This document shows positions 42,809-52,109 of a DNA stretch of 64,000 nucleotides, in pieces (positions within the stretch are counted from its first letter, which is position 1; each line of letters starts with the position of its first letter). The notes beneath the pieces were generated by a model, which saw only the letters and a list, made by a program, of their open reading frames with translations, searched no databases and was not told the DNA's origin. Made by a program: the position numbers and the translations under genes. Source of the stretch: DASPJQ01 sp035299065 (GTDB taxonomy: Bacteria; Bacteroidota; Bacteroidia; Flavobacteriales_D; UBA2798); contig DATGXI010000032.1 in assembly GCA_035299065.1 (NCBI GenBank), positions 1-64,000 on the forward strand, read 5' to 3'.

Positions 42809-44056
42809 GTGGATATTTTTGAAAGAATTAAAACCAACCGTGGTCCTTTAGGACAACACTCCAAAGAAAGTTATGGCTATTTCATGTTCCCTAAACTAGA
42901 AGGTGAAATTGGAAACAAAATGAAATTTCGCGGCAAGGAATGCCTTGTGTGGAGTTTGAACAATTATTTGGGATTGGCCAACCATCCTGAAGTGCGTGAA
43001 ACCGACAGCAGCGCCTCAAAAGAATTTGGTTTGGCTTACCCAATGGGTGCACGTATGATGAGTGGTAACTCAAATTACCATGAGCAACTGGAGAAAGAAA
43101 TTTCACAATACATGAGTAAGGAAGACACCATACTTGTGAACTTTGGTTACCAGGGAATGGTTAGCGCCATTGACAGTTTGTGCGACAGGAACGATGTAAT
43201 TGTTTACGACAGTGAGTCACATGCCTGTATTTTAGACGGTATGCGTTTGCATTTCGGAAAACGCTTTGTGTTCAAGCACAATGATATGGATGATTTGCAA
43301 AAACAATTGGAGCGTGCAACAAAACTCACCAATGAAAAAGACGGTGGTATTTTAGTAATTACCGAAGGTGTGTTTGGTATGGCAGGCGACCAGGGCAAAT
43401 TAAAAGAGATTGTTGATTTAAAAAAGAAATACCGTTTCAGGTTATTTGTTGACGATGCGCATGGCTTTGGCACAATGGGTAAAACCGGTGCAGGTACAGG
43501 CGAAGCACAAGGCTGCCAGGAAGGAATTGATATTTACTTTGGCACATTTGCCAAATCAATGGCCTTGATTGGTGGTTTTATTTCATCAACCGAAAACGTG
43601 ATTGATTATTTGCGCCACAACATGCGTTCACAAATATTTGCGAAAAGTTTGCCTATGCCAATTGTATTGGGTGCCTTAAAGCGTATGGAATTGTTAAGGA
43701 CAAAACCTGAGCTGCGCGAAAAAATGTGGACCATTGTAAATGCCTTGCAGGGTGGTTTAAAAGAAGCTGGCTTTAACATTGGTAAATCAAACACCATGGT
43801 AACTCCTGTGTTTTTGAACGGTACCGTTGGCGAAGCAACCAATTTGACATTTGATTTGCGTGAGAACCACGGAATTTTCTGTTCAATAGTTGTGTACCCG
43901 GTTGTACCAAAAGGAACCATTATGTTGCGTTTGATTCCTACTGCATCACATACACTGGAAGATGTGAAGTACACCATTGAAACATTTAAGAAGTGTAAAA
44001 TTAAACTGGATAAAGGAGAATACTACTCAGAGAAGATTGTGGAAGTGAATAAGTAA
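42809..44056 (+). CDS. PLP-dependent alpha-oxoamine synthase (serine palmitoyltransferase/cysteate acyltransferase-like)
   Basis: A 415-residue fold-type I PLP enzyme starting with GTG. Motifs are LVWSLNNYLGLANHPEV, VNFGYQGMVSAIDSLCDRNDVIVYDSESHACILDG, FVDDAHGFGTMG and the PLP lysine in GTFAKSMALIGGF. The family condenses an amino acid with an acyl thioester. The N-terminal GPLGQHSKESYGYFMFPKLEGEIGNKMKF is typical of a Bacteroidota branch that I associate with sphingolipid-like or sulfonolipid (capnine) synthesis; that assignment is from memory of the branch. No other lipid gene is adjacent. A terminator follows. Confidence 0.8.
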   Translation: MDIFERIKTNRGPLGQHSKESYGYFMFPKLEGEIGNKMKFRGKECLVWSLNNYLGLANHPEVRETDSSASKEFGLAYPMGARMMSGNSNYHEQLEKEISQYMSKEDTILVNFGYQGMVSAIDSLCDRNDVIVYDSESHACILDGMRLHFGKRFVFKHNDMDDLQKQLERATKLTNEKDGGILVITEGVFGMAGDQGKLKEIVDLKKKYRFRLFVDDAHGFGTMGKTGAGTGEAQGCQEGIDIYFGTFAKSMALIGGFISSTENVIDYLRHNMRSQIFAKSLPMPIVLGALKRMELLRTKPELREKMWTIVNALQGGLKEAGFNIGKSNTMVTPVFLNGTVGEATNLTFDLRENHGIFCSIVVYPVVPKGTIMLRLIPTASHTLEDVKYTIETFKKCKIKLDKGEYYSEKIVEVNK

Positions 44057-44114
44057 GAATTCAGAAGTACGGTTAAAATCAAACTTCTTAAATCGTAAAT
44101 CAAAAAATAAGTAA

Positions 44115-44147
44115 ATCCGGGTTCAGGAATGGGCCCGGATTTTTTTA
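44115..44147 (+). terminator. Rho-independent terminator after the oxoamine synthase
   Basis: Perfect 7-bp stem ATCCGGG / CCCGGAT with a 12-base loop, followed by TTTTTTT. Confidence 0.9.
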
Positions 44148-44247
44148 TCTCTTAAATTTTATTTGAGTAGATCAGGCTGGTAAATTTTTACGCTTTAGCG
44201 TGTTTCATTGCACTTCTAAAAACATAAATCAAGAATAAAAAGAAGAG

Positions 44248-44625
44248 TTATTTCCTTTTTTTGGACTTTGTAAGCTTCGGTTTTGAATCAAGACCACGCT
44301 TTTCATCACTCGCCAAAAATTTGTGTATCAATTTTGTCAAGGTTTCAAGTTCTTTTTTAATCTCACCCACCTCTTCTTTTGTGGCATAACCGTATTGGGT
44401 GTTTTTGTCAGCCGCAAAATTTTGTTTGGCCTGGTAGTAAGCAAAAAAATCATGGTTTAGAACCGTGCTGATTTTTTGAAGCTGGTCAGTAGCCACGCTT
44501 TCCTTGTCAAAAATCTTATAGGCACCGTCACGGGTCAAATTGATTTTTTTGGCAAAATCAACAGCACTCATGGGCGACTTATCCAGTACCTCTTTGATTT
44601 TCTTACCTATATGCACCTTTGACAT
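44248..44625 (-). CDS. XRE-like transcriptional regulator with C-terminal coiled coil
   Basis: A 125-residue protein. Residues 3-62 form a helix-turn-helix (IGKKIKEVLDKSPMSAVDFAKKINLTRDGAYKIFDKESVATDQLQKISTVL). A linker with NTQYGYATKEEVGEIKKELETLTKLIHKFL forms a short coiled coil, probably for dimerisation, and a basic tail KSKKRK ends the protein. GTATAC-containing palindromic stretches lie 45-75 bases upstream of its ATG and may be its operators. Confidence 0.8.
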   Translation of the reverse strand: MSKVHIGKKIKEVLDKSPMSAVDFAKKINLTRDGAYKIFDKESVATDQLQKISTVLNHDFFAYYQAKQNFAADKNTQYGYATKEEVGEIKKELETLTKLIHKFLASDEKRGLDSKPKLTKSKKRK

Positions 44626-44667
44626 GAATCAAAGGTGCCTGTTTTTGAGGGTATTGTTTCAATATTT

Positions 44668-44708
44668 GTGTATACTTTAAATATACGTAATGTATACAAT
44701 TAATACAC
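44668..44708. promoter_or_regulatory. GTATAC-rich candidate operator upstream of the XRE-like gene
   Basis: GTATACTTTAAATATAC at 44670-44686 and GTATAC at 44692-44697, followed by TAATACAC, make overlapping imperfect palindromes upstream of the start at 44625. Confidence 0.35.
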
Positions 44709-44736
44709 GCTGCTTAAGGCGCTTTGGGTTACAATG

Positions 44737-45471
44737 CTACTTCCCCCCATTTGCCCTTACATCATCAATACAATGCTGGTCTAAACCGGGAATACTGCCT
44801 CCAACAAGGTTGGCAACAAAATCGGTTGTTTCAACGGTATAATACATCAAACAATCTTCGTTATTGCAATGGTGGTCATTTGCTTCATGCGCAACCACCA
44901 TGGGCGAACCGTAGTTTACCAATCCAAACAAATGGGCCATTTCATGTTCAAACACAGTTGCTTCAAGGACAAACTGGCTTGGTTGTGTAATTCCACCTGA
45001 ATAGTCGGTAGTTGTTTTTCCAAACACAGCAAACGATGAGCTGCCATAGGCCACACCCATTATTTTTGCCGAACCTGTGTTGCCCGCGTAATCAGCATTT
45101 GCATAAAATACAAACAAGGTTAGCTTCTTTTTTCGGGGATATTCCTTACGGTATTTAATTTCAATACCATTTATATCGTTTACGGTGTACATGGTTTTGT
45201 TTTGGTTGGGAATGGGATTGTACATAATTGAAATCCCTTTTGGTTTGTTAACCCTGTTCAAAACAAAATTCCGAAAATGGTCAACCGCTTCCTGGCTTGG
45301 TGCATGATCACCTTCGTAGGCAATTTCAATTAATACCTCATCGTATTTTTCACTTGAAAGAATATCGCGCGGTACAATTTTAGAACCGCTTCCCTGGAAA
45401 TTTTCTTTGTTTTTCTTACAGCCAATTACAAGAAGTGTAAAGGCAAGTAAAAGCATGTTTATTGTTTTCAT
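44737..45471 (-). CDS. Metzincin-like zinc protease lipoprotein
   Basis: A 244-residue lipoprotein (lipobox LLVIGC, Cys18). The active-site motif FEHEMAHLFGLVNYGSPM has HExxH at 176-180, but Asn rather than His/Asp at the usual third-ligand position. Fourteen residues on comes HHCNNEDCLMYY (200-211), a C-x4-C-x-M arrangement like that of archaemetzincins, where His201 could supply the third zinc ligand. I infer a surface or periplasmic metalloprotease with an inserted loop compared with archaemetzincins. The ATG at 45471 begins the lipoprotein signal. Confidence 0.75.
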   Translation of the reverse strand: MKTINMLLLAFTLLVIGCKKNKENFQGSGSKIVPRDILSSEKYDEVLIEIAYEGDHAPSQEAVDHFRNFVLNRVNKPKGISIMYNPIPNQNKTMYTVNDINGIEIKYRKEYPRKKKLTLFVFYANADYAGNTGSAKIMGVAYGSSSFAVFGKTTTDYSGGITQPSQFVLEATVFEHEMAHLFGLVNYGSPMVVAHEANDHHCNNEDCLMYYTVETTDFVANLVGGSIPGLDQHCIDDVRANGGK

Positions 45472-45633
45472 AATGGAATGAGTTTTTAGTATTTCCATTA
45501 CCTGTTAAAAAATATGCCGGAAAACAAGACGCTTAAAAATGAATGGATTATATAAGTACTTGACTGATTTTTTTTACCAAATTGGTAAAACGCAATTTAA
45601 AATTGAGAAAATATAGTCGCACATTCATGTGCT

Positions 45634-46020
45634 TTAATTTTCCTGAAAAGCGCTGGGATTTATTTCCAGGTTATCTGTTAATATCGTTACAAATACAGCA
45701 CCGCCTATATTGAACCGCGAAAAGCCCACGATTTCTCTTTCAAGAATATCTTCTTTCAGCATTTCAACCAGGTTGAATAAACGCCAGGGTTCACAAGATC
45801 TTAATGGCTCTTCATCATAAGCCACGCTTGAGTACATAGCTACCAATTCATGCAACTGCGATTCATTTCGTATGAGAACATACAGAATGCCTTTTTCAAA
45901 TTCATGGGAAAAACTTATTTCGGTGCCTGGCCCCATGCTGGTTGAAAGGTTTTTAAACAAATCCAGTTTTTCGCAAAACGCATGTGCGTCAAGTTGGCTT
46001 ACGGTTGTGTATAGTGACAT
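45634..46020 (-). CDS. Hypothetical protein
   Basis: A 128-residue acidic soluble protein with no signal peptide or known motif; recognisable segments are FSHEFEKGILYVLIRNESQLHELVAMYSS and FSRFNIGGAVFVTILTDNL. It has a clear ATG and normal codon use. It lies between the metzincin-like gene and the large surface gene. Confidence 0.5.
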   Translation of the reverse strand: MSLYTTVSQLDAHAFCEKLDLFKNLSTSMGPGTEISFSHEFEKGILYVLIRNESQLHELVAMYSSVAYDEEPLRSCEPWRLFNLVEMLKEDILEREIVGFSRFNIGGAVFVTILTDNLEINPSAFQEN

Positions 46021-46180
46021 TGCTTTTGGTTATTGGTTATTCGCATTTTTATTGCTTGTGTATACCGGCATGCCAGCTCAAACTAGGTTCATTCACTGGC
46101 ATGCCAATACATCTCAATTAATTATTTAGCCTTGTACTTGTTTCTTCGTAATTGTATGTCAATAAAATAAATTCATTTTT

Positions 46181-49100
46181 TCATTTATTCTTCACCATGC
46201 GTTTTGTATCAATGATGCGGCCATCAACAACAAGTGTATAAGTGTATACCCCATTGCTTAGGTCATTCGCAAATACATTCAACTGGCTTTTGCCTGCGCG
46301 CGTGGTGAGTTCCTGTGAATTTATTAATTTTCCTTCAGCATTGTAAAACAACATTTGCGCTTTTTGCACACCTTCATTTAGTGAATACGTAATGGTTGTT
46401 TGCTCGGCAAACGGGTTGGGTACGTTTTGATCAAGCACAATTGACTGTGCATCGCTCAATTCAACAGCTGTAGCCGTGTTGTTGGTGTTATTCCCGTTGG
46501 TATTGTTTGTTGGCAACAATGAAGGCCCCTCACACAGATTAAGTGCGTTTATGCAATTTTCAAGTGCCGTTAAACGATCATTGAGGTCCTGAATAATTGA
46601 ATCCTGTTCATCATTTTTATTGTTCAGTGCCTCAACAATCGAATCAAGGTTGTTGTTCTGCTCCTGTAATGAATCAATCGTTACATTTTGTTCCTGCATA
46701 GCTTTAACTATAATAGGAACAAGCTGCGTATATTCCATACCCTTGTAATTTACTGGTGCATACAACAATGTTCCGGCAGAATCATATTTAGGCGGGTGTA
46801 TCTCGTTATTTACTAATTCAGGAAGGATTATTTCAACGTCCTGGGCAATAAATCCATATTGCAAACCACCTGGCAAACTCATACTGGGGTAAGACGTTTG
46901 TTTGTATGTAAATGTTTTTGGCTTAAGCTGGTTAATGATGCTAAGGGCGTTTCCAAGTGTATCAATGTTTTCTTTTAAGATACTGTCAGAGGTAAAATTG
47001 TCGTTACCGGTTCTAACCACATCACCATCAAAATACCCTGCATAATTCGGTCCTGCCGTACCACCCGAAAGAGGTGCTTTGGCAAAAATCCCGTAATTAT
47101 TGGTGACACCGTTATTAGCTTCGGTATAAATACCATAGTTGCGCCCCGGGGTGATGTTTATTGCTTGAAAGAAACCACCATAGCTATCGGTTGAAGTAGC
47201 AATTGCTCCTGCAGTTGCTCTTACCGCAATATTCAATGGTGCACGGCCTGCCCTGAAATTACCGGCAACGTTTACTCCATTTGAACCCTGAAGTTGTTCT
47301 GAACGTGCATCAACTCCAGTAATGGTTGTAACACCCACGCTGCCGGAAACACGGTCGTTGTTTATAAAGCTTCCCGCAATGGTGTTAAGTGTAACAGGTG
47401 TTGAATCTTGCTGAAATACATTGAACTTTGCAGGCATTAATGACCCGCAAGCATATCCCAGGCCAATGGCATTTGTAGAAAATGTTGGTCCCTGCACTCC
47501 GTCTCCTTCAAAATAAATGTTGTGGTCGTGAAAAGGAATAAACCTGTCACTTGTAAGCATGGTAATATTTGTTGTATCGCCACAGGCATAACCCAATTCT
47601 GATTCTACAGCATCTGTCCAGCGTAATACGCCATTTTCATCAACCATCACCACTTTTTGTACAGTTGAATCGGCCATGTATAATGTATCGGGCAATAAAC
47701 GGAAACGGCCGTTACCATCAACATCCAGTTTATGTGTTGGTTCCTGGTTCAATCCCGCTGCTGTAAAATCGCCAACGCCAAAACGGCCGTAGGTAACCAC
47801 ACTTCCTGATGCAAGTGCTGTTGTGTCACGGCCTGCGTAAAAACGTCCCAATTCAGCTCCGTTCAACTCATCGGCCTGGTCAGGATTAACTGTTCCGCCT
47901 GTATAATTTCCGGTAAAAATAAAACGTAAATGATCAGGCCCTGCGTTTGGTAAACTATCCCTGTTGCGGCCCCAGTTAATTACAGCATCGTATGTTCCTC
48001 CCAGTTGTTCTTCTTTTAAGCCAACATACATATTATCGAATTTTGACGATGTGTAGGTGCCTATGTCCATCCACGGCCTCCAGCCGTCCATAATACTTGC
48101 ATTTTGATTCACAGAAGTATTGTATCCTAAATGCAGTAAACTTAACGGACGCACCAAAGGATTTGCGGGATTGTGAGAAATGGAAACACGCGTCATGTTT
48201 GCGCTAATACTTCCGGGATTATACGTGGCGTAAGCAGTTGGACCAGGAACCGCAATTCCTGTTGGCATCCACGTGGTGGTTCCTACTGACATAACGCGCA
48301 TGCGCTCCTGTGTGGCAATTGCTGTAACCGTGTTGGTATTGGCGTTGGTTGAAAAAAGCAACGGTTTTAATTCCTGGTTGTACAACAAACCTATACCGTT
48401 TTGGTCGGTGTTTCCTGATCCAAAAATTCCCAGGCGCACACCATCGTTTGTGGTAATTGCTGTTGGCGCATTGTATGGTGGCGCGGCTGCAGTGCCGTTA
48501 AACTGGTTGCTTATCTGCATAAAACTACTGGCTGAATTTTCCTGGTGAACGTGCAGGGTTGATTGTGGTTGAAAAGCGTTGCTGAAACGCGGTCCAATAC
48601 CTACGGCTCCGTTTTGTACCGTTAAGCGCATAATTTCCCTTCCGTCAACATCGGTACCGGCAAGGTCGGCTGCACCACCGGTTCCAAGCGGGGCTGTGCC
48701 TGTTGTGAAATTAAACACCATATTATCGGGGCCAAAAGCACCGCTAGCATTATCACTCCAGTTTACTACCAGGTCATTTGCTTCGCCTGCCACCTGGCGC
48801 ATACCAATGTAGGCCCGGTCATCATTGTCGGTAAGGGTAACACCGGTTTGCATCCAGTCACGGTAACCAAATTCCTGAACAAAACCACCGGGATTATTTC
48901 CGTTAAGGTGCAATAAAGTAAAAGCACCTCTTCCTGCACCATAAAGTGTTCCACCTGTAAGCAGGTCATCCTGTCCAACCAGTAAATATCCATCACGCGC
49001 TATTGAACCAAGCCCGTTTAAAGCGTAGGAAACGGTGCCGTTCAATTTAGTACGCAAAATGCTGTTGGTCCCAAAAAACAAACTGCCGTTTAATGTTGTG

Positions 49101-49597
49101 CGCAAGCCCACATCGTTGCGTACGGCTGCTACTCCTCCAAATGTCCATAAACGTAATTTCTCGGTAGCTAAAGCCTGGCTTGCACCGGTAAACATGGTCC
49201 AGGTATTGTCAATACCATCTTCTCCATCGGTACGAAACATATTTGCATTTAAAGGTGCCCCGAATTGAAATGCGTGTATGCGTGCCTGGGGCAAGAATCC
49301 CGCTGGCACGTTGTTGCTGAAGGCAACACGGCCGCCTGTGGGTGCACCTGCTGCTCCGCCATCAATGACAAAGCGTTGGATGTTGTTGGTGTAAGAACGG
49401 ATTTGAAAGTTGCCATCGTGACGAATTTCGAGAGGGATTGTGGATGTTCCTGACCAACCCAAATAATATGTTGCAGCTGCTCCTCCGGCATTATGTCCTG
49501 CAGCTCCTACGCCTGTTTGTGTGGCTTGTGAAAATAAATTTGTTCCATAAAAGACAAATAATATTACAAAGGCTCTCGCCAAATTAGAATTTTTCAT
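46181..49597 (-). CDS. Large surface protein with S74 endosialidase-chaperone domain and type A T9SS signal
   Basis: An 1138-residue secreted protein. A signal peptide ends NLFS|QAT. A long beta-rich body (about 25-865) repeats FRTDGEDGIDNTW, GFVQEFGYRDWMQTG, YIGMRQ and GREIMRL-like units. Residues about 868-960 form a peptidase S74/intramolecular chaperone domain (DSILKENIDTLGNALSIINQLKPKTFTYKQ, GFIAQDVEIILPELV, KGMEYTQLVPIIVKAMQEQ). A coiled coil (LQEQNNNLDSIVEALNNKND) follows, then an Asn/Thr linker and a type A T9SS signal (LDQNVPNPFAEQTTITY, SNGVYTYTLVVDGRII, KRMVKNK). S74 domains trimerise phage tail fibres; here it is joined to a cell-surface export signal. Confidence 0.88.
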   Translation of the reverse strand: MKNSNLARAFVILFVFYGTNLFSQATQTGVGAAGHNAGGAAATYYLGWSGTSTIPLEIRHDGNFQIRSYTNNIQRFVIDGGAAGAPTGGRVAFSNNVPAGFLPQARIHAFQFGAPLNANMFRTDGEDGIDNTWTMFTGASQALATEKLRLWTFGGVAAVRNDVGLRTTLNGSLFFGTNSILRTKLNGTVSYALNGLGSIARDGYLLVGQDDLLTGGTLYGAGRGAFTLLHLNGNNPGGFVQEFGYRDWMQTGVTLTDNDDRAYIGMRQVAGEANDLVVNWSDNASGAFGPDNMVFNFTTGTAPLGTGGAADLAGTDVDGREIMRLTVQNGAVGIGPRFSNAFQPQSTLHVHQENSASSFMQISNQFNGTAAAPPYNAPTAITTNDGVRLGIFGSGNTDQNGIGLLYNQELKPLLFSTNANTNTVTAIATQERMRVMSVGTTTWMPTGIAVPGPTAYATYNPGSISANMTRVSISHNPANPLVRPLSLLHLGYNTSVNQNASIMDGWRPWMDIGTYTSSKFDNMYVGLKEEQLGGTYDAVINWGRNRDSLPNAGPDHLRFIFTGNYTGGTVNPDQADELNGAELGRFYAGRDTTALASGSVVTYGRFGVGDFTAAGLNQEPTHKLDVDGNGRFRLLPDTLYMADSTVQKVVMVDENGVLRWTDAVESELGYACGDTTNITMLTSDRFIPFHDHNIYFEGDGVQGPTFSTNAIGLGYACGSLMPAKFNVFQQDSTPVTLNTIAGSFINNDRVSGSVGVTTITGVDARSEQLQGSNGVNVAGNFRAGRAPLNIAVRATAGAIATSTDSYGGFFQAINITPGRNYGIYTEANNGVTNNYGIFAKAPLSGGTAGPNYAGYFDGDVVRTGNDNFTSDSILKENIDTLGNALSIINQLKPKTFTYKQTSYPSMSLPGGLQYGFIAQDVEIILPELVNNEIHPPKYDSAGTLLYAPVNYKGMEYTQLVPIIVKAMQEQNVTIDSLQEQNNNLDSIVEALNNKNDEQDSIIQDLNDRLTALENCINALNLCEGPSLLPTNNTNGNNTNNTATAVELSDAQSIVLDQNVPNPFAEQTTITYSLNEGVQKAQMLFYNAEGKLINSQELTTRAGKSQLNVFANDLSNGVYTYTLVVDGRIIDTKRMVKNK

Positions 49598-49613
49598 AGG
49601 TTTCTTTTAAAAT

Positions 49614-50531
49614 TTAATGATTAACAAAAAATTTAAAAGAGTTTTTTCGTTCTAGTAATAGAAAGTAAATACCATTAGCATACGCGGACACATCAATTTG
49701 TTCACCATTCAATACCCCTGATTTTACTATTTCTCCAATTGAATTCAAAATAGCGTATTGAGAGAACTTTTTTACATTTTTTACATTTAAAATATCGCTT
49801 ACAGGATTAGGATACAATGTCACCATTTGACCATGCTCTTGAATTTCAATTTCACTAAGCACATAACATGTTAGTGAATCTTGTGAAACACAAATAGCGT
49901 CAACATAGTAATATGCTCCATCAATTGTAGAACAATTTGAACTACTAGTTGAAGAACCATTATAAAAATTACCCACAACCACGTATTGGTAGGTTGAATC
50001 GGCTATAAATGATCCGGCAATTTTTATCCAGTTAACACTATCAGTAACGATTGATGAGGAATGAAAATGTGAAAAGTTATCAGTTGGTATTGGATTAGAG
50101 GTGGAATAGAAAACATCTGTAAAGAATCTAAAGCCAATGTTATTAGAAGAACAAGTAAGATTATCTCCACGATTAATTAATAACGAAAGATAATACCTGG
50201 TTCCAATAACCAAAGGAAAAGAAAGTTGAGTTCCTATATATTCCCGATAGTCAGAGCCCCCAACATCATAGGTGTATAACCCTGCATATGCGTTGCCCAA
50301 TGCCGGTTGGTTTCCTGCAAAATTAGTTGGAATTCCAACTATTCCACTTGAGCATGAATTAAAGTAGTCAGGCGATTCGCCAAAAGACATCCATCCATTG
50401 GCATTGGTTATTTCACTATAATTAGTTGGGCAGGCTATCGTATCCTCAAATCCTGGATTAGGCACCAGATTTTGACAATACGAGTTACTACTCATAAAAA
50501 CTATTACTATTATTTTGAAAAAAAACTTCAA
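49614..50531 (-). CDS. Passenger protein paralogue 1 with type A T9SS sorting domain
   Basis: A 305-residue secreted protein starting with TTG, signal peptide ending SYC|QNL. The passenger domain (about 20-215: NLVPNPGFEDTIACPTNYSE, NAYAGLYTYDVGGSDYREYIGTQLSFPL, IGFRFFTDVF, DSVNWIKIAGSFIADSTYQYVVVGNF, YYYVDAICVSQ) is shared with the genes at 50559 and 52759 and resembles carbohydrate-binding jelly-rolls. The C-terminus is a type A signal (VTLYPNPVSDILNVKN, YANGIYFLLLERKNSFKFFVNH). It differs from its two paralogues, which carry the gliding/CHU_C type instead. Confidence 0.8.
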   Translation of the reverse strand: MKFFFKIIVIVFMSSNSYCQNLVPNPGFEDTIACPTNYSEITNANGWMSFGESPDYFNSCSSGIVGIPTNFAGNQPALGNAYAGLYTYDVGGSDYREYIGTQLSFPLVIGTRYYLSLLINRGDNLTCSSNNIGFRFFTDVFYSTSNPIPTDNFSHFHSSSIVTDSVNWIKIAGSFIADSTYQYVVVGNFYNGSSTSSSNCSTIDGAYYYVDAICVSQDSLTCYVLSEIEIQEHGQMVTLYPNPVSDILNVKNVKKFSQYAILNSIGEIVKSGVLNGEQIDVSAYANGIYFLLLERKNSFKFFVNH

Positions 50532-50558
50532 TTTTTTGTATTATTTTTTTTTACCCTA

Positions 50559-51530
50559 TCAAATGCACAAACCTGCTTTATTGAATACAAATCCATTATT
50601 GTATATTGCTTTAATTACATAGTAATACACTCCATCGCTCGTCATCTCGTCCTTGTTATTTTTACCTGTCCAGGAATTTCGAACATCATTGCTTTCGAAC
50701 ATCAAACTTCCCCAACGGTCATAGACCTTGCAATTGAATTCACTTGCATTATCAAACCCGTTAAATACCCATACATCATTTACACCATCGTTATTGGGCG
50801 TAAAAATATTTGGCAGCTCAATACTGCATTCTTCAACTGAAACATCGTCAATGTACAAGTAAATGCCCGGCCCGTACAAGTTAGGGGGATTGGGTACCTT
50901 TGTGATTGTCTCATTCGTTTTCCGGAAATTTCCAATGGTCATGTAGCGCTCAACACCCGTGGCAAAAAAAATGCCTTTCACCAATGTCCAGTCCTCGTGA
51001 TTGAAAAATACATGTTCAGGATTTTCAACCTGAGGTTGATACAAGAGGGTGTGATAATCGGATGAGCCTATTGAATCTGCCGAAAAATATACACCAACAC
51101 TGGATGTGGTTAAATTGGAGGAATCACCCAGGTTAGCATAAAAGCTCACACAATAACTTTTTCCGGCCTTCAATGTTTGCTTGAGCTCAACCTGCAAATA
51201 TTCCCTGTAGTCCTCCATCAAATCAGCGAAAGGATAAATGCCTGCATAGGCTTCTCCCGTTCTTGGATATTGATCACCTGCAAAATTCAAGGGTATACTT
51301 ACTTGATTAGCCACCTCTGTACATGTATGAAATAAATCACATGTTCCCATAGTAGGTTGTTTCCAGGGTGGTGCTAAATGAATTTGATAACCCCATGTAG
51401 GGCAACTTACCGTATCCTCAAAACTGTAATTGGGAACCAGGTTTTGAGCACAGGATATAACATTTATTAAAGCAAAATATAATATAAAAACAGTTTTATG
51501 CAAAAGATAAGATTGTTTTAAATCGATCAT
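50559..51530 (-). CDS. Passenger protein paralogue 2 with CHU_C gliding-type T9SS domain
   Basis: A 323-residue secreted protein. I start at the ATG at 51530, giving a signal segment ending ISC|AQN (the Cys is not in a good lipobox). The passenger (NLVPNYSFEDTVSCPTWGYQIH, EAYAGIYPFADLMEDYREYLQVELKQTL, VGVYFSADSI, DWTLVKGIFFATGVERYMTIGNF, YLYIDDVSVEE) parallels the gene at 49614. The end is CHU_C: LPNIFTPNNDGVNDVWVFNG, CKVYDRWGSLMFES and SDGVYYYVIKAIYNNGFVF. The region upstream of the ATG is a leader duplicated at 53757. Confidence 0.8.
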   Translation of the reverse strand: MIDLKQSYLLHKTVFILYFALINVISCAQNLVPNYSFEDTVSCPTWGYQIHLAPPWKQPTMGTCDLFHTCTEVANQVSIPLNFAGDQYPRTGEAYAGIYPFADLMEDYREYLQVELKQTLKAGKSYCVSFYANLGDSSNLTTSSVGVYFSADSIGSSDYHTLLYQPQVENPEHVFFNHEDWTLVKGIFFATGVERYMTIGNFRKTNETITKVPNPPNLYGPGIYLYIDDVSVEECSIELPNIFTPNNDGVNDVWVFNGFDNASEFNCKVYDRWGSLMFESNDVRNSWTGKNNKDEMTSDGVYYYVIKAIYNNGFVFNKAGLCI

Positions 51531-51536
51531 TTTATA

Positions 51537-51610
51537 CTCCGCCTTGCTTAACCTCCAGGAAAGCGGGAAAGAGGTAATTGTTCGTACTGAACAACCATTG
51601 GTTTTTTGCT
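51537..51610 (-). repeat. Leader segment duplicated upstream of a paralogous T9SS gene (copy 1)
   Basis: About 70 bases upstream of the 51530 start (ending GGTTAAGCAAGGCGGAGTATAA) match 53757-53832 at roughly 80% identity. Read in one frame, both encode a TIT-x-FPLSWR-x-SKAE peptide. Confidence 0.8.
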
Positions 51611-51723
51611 GTATTAACACCAAACAGGTTTGCCCGGGTAAAAACATATGGAAATAAATGCTTTACCTTCAAAAAAGGCATGAATATGGTTCCTGCACCG
51701 TTCATAAACGATATCAAATATAG

Positions 51724-51733
51724 GCAAATTTGC
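51724..51733. promoter_or_regulatory. GCAAATTTGC palindrome upstream of the small XRE gene
   Basis: A 10-bp palindrome 31 bases before the TTG start at 51764. The same core, extended to TAAGCAAATTTGCTTA, lies at 52178-52193 upstream of the XRE pseudogene. Confidence 0.4.
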
Positions 51734-51763
51734 TTACAAATAAAACGGTATTTGCGCTGATTA

Positions 51764-51994
51764 TTGTATGTGCGTTACTTAAGAGACGAGAAGTTTATTA
51801 AACTGGTAGGAAAACGTGTGCGCCAGGTACGCCTGATGAAAAATATTTCGCAGGCACAACTGGCTGCTGACTGTGACGTTGAAATAAGCCAGATCAGCCG
51901 CATTGAACGTGGTGTGATCAATACAAGCCTCTCGCAAATAAACAACATTGCCCGCAACCTTAAGGTACACCCAAAAGATCTGTTAGATGTTTAG
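51764..51994 (+). CDS. Small XRE-family transcriptional regulator
   Basis: A 76-residue helix-turn-helix protein: KFIKLVGKRVRQVRLMKNISQAQLAADCDVEISQISRIERGVINTSLSQINNIARNLKVHPKDLLDV. This is the common Bacteroidota XRE type with an IERGxINTSL recognition segment. There is no ATG; TTG at 51764 or GTG at 51770 are both possible. A palindrome lies upstream. A nonfunctional tandem copy with its own palindrome follows at 52250. Confidence 0.8.
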   Translation: MYVRYLRDEKFIKLVGKRVRQVRLMKNISQAQLAADCDVEISQISRIERGVINTSLSQINNIARNLKVHPKDLLDV

Positions 51995-52109
51995 TGTTTT
52001 ACAACTTCCTGTTTCGTAAATCCTCCTTTCGCCATTACAGCATACTTCCCTTTAGAAATACACCACATCACGATTTAAATAAGTATCAAGGTTGAACTAA
52101 GATAAAGAT

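Noticed and set aside
47569..49453. Plus-strand open frames opposite the 1138-residue surface gene
   Set aside because: The minus strand has a continuous gene with signal peptide, S74 and T9SS domains; the others are shadows.
46181..49597. Prophage tail-fibre gene because of the S74 domain
   Set aside because: It has a signal peptide and a T9SS sorting domain, and no other phage genes surround it.
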